A DNA stretch of 7,215 nt, from the NCBI GenBank assembly GCA_031281815.1, contig JAITEY010000199.1, positions 1 through 7,215 of the forward strand, in the 5' to 3' direction. Under the pieces are notes generated by a model. The model had not been told where the DNA came from. It was given only the letters and a program-made list of their open reading frames with translations, and did not search any database. The position numbers and the translations under genes are program-made. Shown here in pieces: positions 5,663 to 7,215 of this stretch; position 1 is the first letter of the stretch, and each line of letters starts with the position of its first letter. This DNA comes from Desulfovibrio sp. (GTDB taxonomy: Bacteria; Desulfobacterota; Desulfovibrionia; Desulfovibrionales; Desulfovibrionaceae).

Positions 5663-7215
5663 TCACATTGTCACAGCCTCTCCGTCCGGGAGAGGCGCTG
5701 CTGTTTCAAAGCCCGACGGATCAGGGTAATACGCCTCAAGCAGTTCCCGCAGGTCGCGGCGCCATTGCCCGTCATCCGCATCAAGACGTTGTCCGGGCGC
5801 GTCGTTGAGCGCCGGCGCGGGGTTTTGCCTTCCACGCATACGCGACTGCCGGTCATACTCCCCAGTGTGGTTGTGTCCAAGCGCGGGATGCCGTTCTTCG
5901 CTGCGCTCCCCGGATTTGCGTCCGCCGACATCGTTGATGCAGAAAAAGAGCGGCGGTACGCCGTCCCGGCGGGACTGCAGGACGGCCTTGTAGTACGCGG
6001 CCCTGTCCCTACGCCGCGTCTGGATATAATAATAGCGTTCATCGCAGGGGACCAGCCGTTTTTTACGGTACAGCAACAGCGGCAGGGCGTGCGAATACAG
6101 TGCCAGTTCGCGGGTGGTGCGAAATCTGTTGCCGGCGAACCCTTCAATAACATCCCGATAGAAGGCGAAGGCCTCGGCCGCGTTGCTCCGCGTCTGGGGA
6201 TAAGGGCCGTGGGCCGTGATGAATTTCGGGTCCGTGGACACGCCCCGTTCCCGCAGAATACGCAGGGTGTTGAAGTAGGACTGCGCGTGCGGCGTTTTTG
6301 TGTAGGCATAGCCGAACAGGCGACGCTTGCGCCAGTCCGTAAACGCCAGGGGCAGGCCGTTTGGGGTGAAAAATTCCGTTTTGCGGCAGGGTCGGGCCAG
6401 GAACACGTCGTCATTCAGGTAAATGTAGTGTTCCGCCAAACCGGGAATCTCGTGCAACCAAGCCTCGATGACATGCGAATTGAACGTGGGCAGAAAACGG
6501 GCCGGGATGAATTCCGTGTGGTCCGCGATGCGGACGGAAGGATGGTCCCGCTTGAGCCAGGCCGGGATCTGCCGGTCCGTGACCAGAATGACGGAACGCA
6601 CCCAGGGGGCGCAACGCTCCAGGGCGCGCATGGAGTACCGCAATTCCTCGTTGTCGCGAAAGCGGGCCTGTTCCAGGCCGTTTTCGTGGATGTCGCGCTG
6701 TTCCCGCAGATAGCGCGCCCTTTCGGCTGCATGCGCGGGGTCGGCGCCGTTCACCCAGGTATAGACGACATCGACGGGAAACTCCGGCTGGCCGCCGTGA
6801 AAGACGCGCTTTTCCAAGGAGGGCATAAAATTGCCGCAGGGGCCGCAACCGCCCGAGGCCGGGTGCAGTTCCGTGCAAAGGGCGTACAGACGGCGGCGCA
6901 GCCTTGCCCGGAACGAAGCGGAGCCGGGGGGCAGAAACAAGGCCTCCGGGTCGGGGCCGGCGCGCGCTTGTCCGCTGTCGCTCCCCGCATACTCATACCC
7001 CGCCCGGCCGCTATCCGCGCGCAACGGCACAAGAACGGCGCGCGCCTCGGCATACGTCCATCGAAACAACGCTGTCGCGTAGCCGCGGGCATGGGACGCC
7101 TCGCTCCGTCTTTCCGGAACCGACAAAAAGTCGGCGGAATTCTGCCGCGTATGCGCATAGCAGCCGTGCCCTGTGCAGGCGCTTGCCCAATCGTTGAGGG
7201 GAACATCCTCCCGGC
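5663..7215 (-). CDS. Stealth-family capsular polysaccharide phosphotransferase, 5' end beyond window
   Basis: Stealth proteins transfer a hexose-1-phosphate group to build phosphate-linked surface polysaccharides; metazoan GlcNAc-1-phosphotransferase is related. Counting from a TTG at 7126: CR1 is PVDVVYTWVNG (117-127); CR2 starts at RFRDNEELRYSMRALE and runs to YIYLNDDVF (155-242), with LPTFNSHVIE between; a CR3-like segment runs from HGPYP (306) through RFRTTRELALY; CR4 starts at FFCIND (394-399) and ends at YYPDPSGFE (466-474). Codons stay open from 7126 to the window edge at 7215 with no stop, so the gene probably starts outside. The internal ATG at 6826 begins just before CR1 but has no ribosome binding site. 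The roughly 100-130 residues before CR1 resemble no domain I know. CR4 is split by about 50 hydrophilic residues. It is probably cotranscribed with the deacetylase. Family membership is firm; donor and acceptor sugars are unknown. Confidence 0.88.
   Translation of the reverse strand, partial: REDVPLNDWASACTGHGCYAHTRQNSADFLSVPERRSEASHARGYATALFRWTYAEARAVLVPLRADSGRAGYEYAGSDSGQARAGPDPEALFLPPGSASFRARLRRRLYALCTELHPASGGCGPCGNFMPSLEKRVFHGGQPEFPVDVVYTWVNGADPAHAAERARYLREQRDIHENGLEQARFRDNEELRYSMRALERCAPWVRSVILVTDRQIPAWLKRDHPSVRIADHTEFIPARFLPTFNSHVIEAWLHEIPGLAEHYIYLNDDVFLARPCRKTEFFTPNGLPLAFTDWRKRRLFGYAYTKTPHAQSYFNTLRILRERGVSTDPKFITAHGPYPQTRSNAAEAFAFYRDVIEGFAGNRFRTTRELALYSHALPLLLYRKKRLVPCDERYYYIQTRRRDRAAYYKAVLQSRRDGVPPLFFCINDVGGRKSGERSEERHPALGHNHTGEYDRQSRMRGRQNPAPALNDAPGQRLDADDGQWRRDLRELLEAYYPDPSGFETAAPLPDGEAVTM

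Noticed and set aside
6751..7206. Minus-strand frame of 151 codons overlapping the Stealth N-terminus
   Set aside because: Its composition is dominated by Arg, Pro and Ala, as in off-frame reading of GC-rich DNA, while the Stealth frame continues into recognised motifs.

Overview
The window is bacterial and holds four protein genes, all on the minus strand. They form two transcriptional blocks, read from the right edge leftwards: a surface-polysaccharide pair (7215 to 4532) and a signalling pair (4300 to 139). No RNA gene, insertion sequence or CRISPR array was seen. Most coding sequence is GC-rich. Combined with a Cache-type hybrid kinase, an HD-GYP response regulator, and a Stealth phosphotransferase beside a NodB-type deacetylase, this fits a free-living or gut-associated Gram-negative such as a Desulfovibrio-like member of the Desulfobacterota. 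That assignment is an impression from gene style, not a marker-based identification.

Surface-glycan block. The right-hand gene encodes a Stealth-family sugar-phosphate transferase. Its reading frame is still open at the right edge, so its 5' end is probably missing. Twelve bases after its stop, in the same frame, begins a NodB-type polysaccharide deacetylase with an unusually long segment between its metal-binding motif and its last catalytic motif. The pair probably builds and trims a phosphate-linked surface polysaccharide (capsule-like). A strong stem-loop without a U-tract lies directly after the deacetylase stop.

Intergenic region 4301-4531. It holds that stem-loop, an imperfect 17-bp-period direct repeat, a near-consensus sigma70 promoter (TTGACA, 17 bp, TATATT on the minus strand), a leader of about 80 nt that can fold, and a good ribosome binding site.

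Signalling block. The promoter drives a receiver plus HD-GYP protein (predicted cyclic-di-GMP phosphodiesterase), followed 10 nt later by a 1027-residue membrane hybrid histidine kinase (Cache, HisKA, HATPase, degenerate receiver, receiver, HPt, C-terminal helical tail). Together they contain every His and Asp station of a four-step phosphorelay, running from a periplasmic ligand sensor to an HD-GYP output. The exon-like segment of the kinase encoding the ATPase core is strikingly AT-rich (about 31% GC against up to 68% in the receiver), which suggests a mosaic gene.

The left 138 bases hold no gene: an AT-rich stretch, a perfect 14-bp tandem duplication and a small GC-rich hairpin after the kinase stop. 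The most unusual items are the AT-rich ATPase-domain block, the 8-A tract between receiver and HD-GYP, the insertion in the last conserved region of the Stealth protein, and the repeat upstream of the signalling promoter. I see no wholly new multi-gene system.
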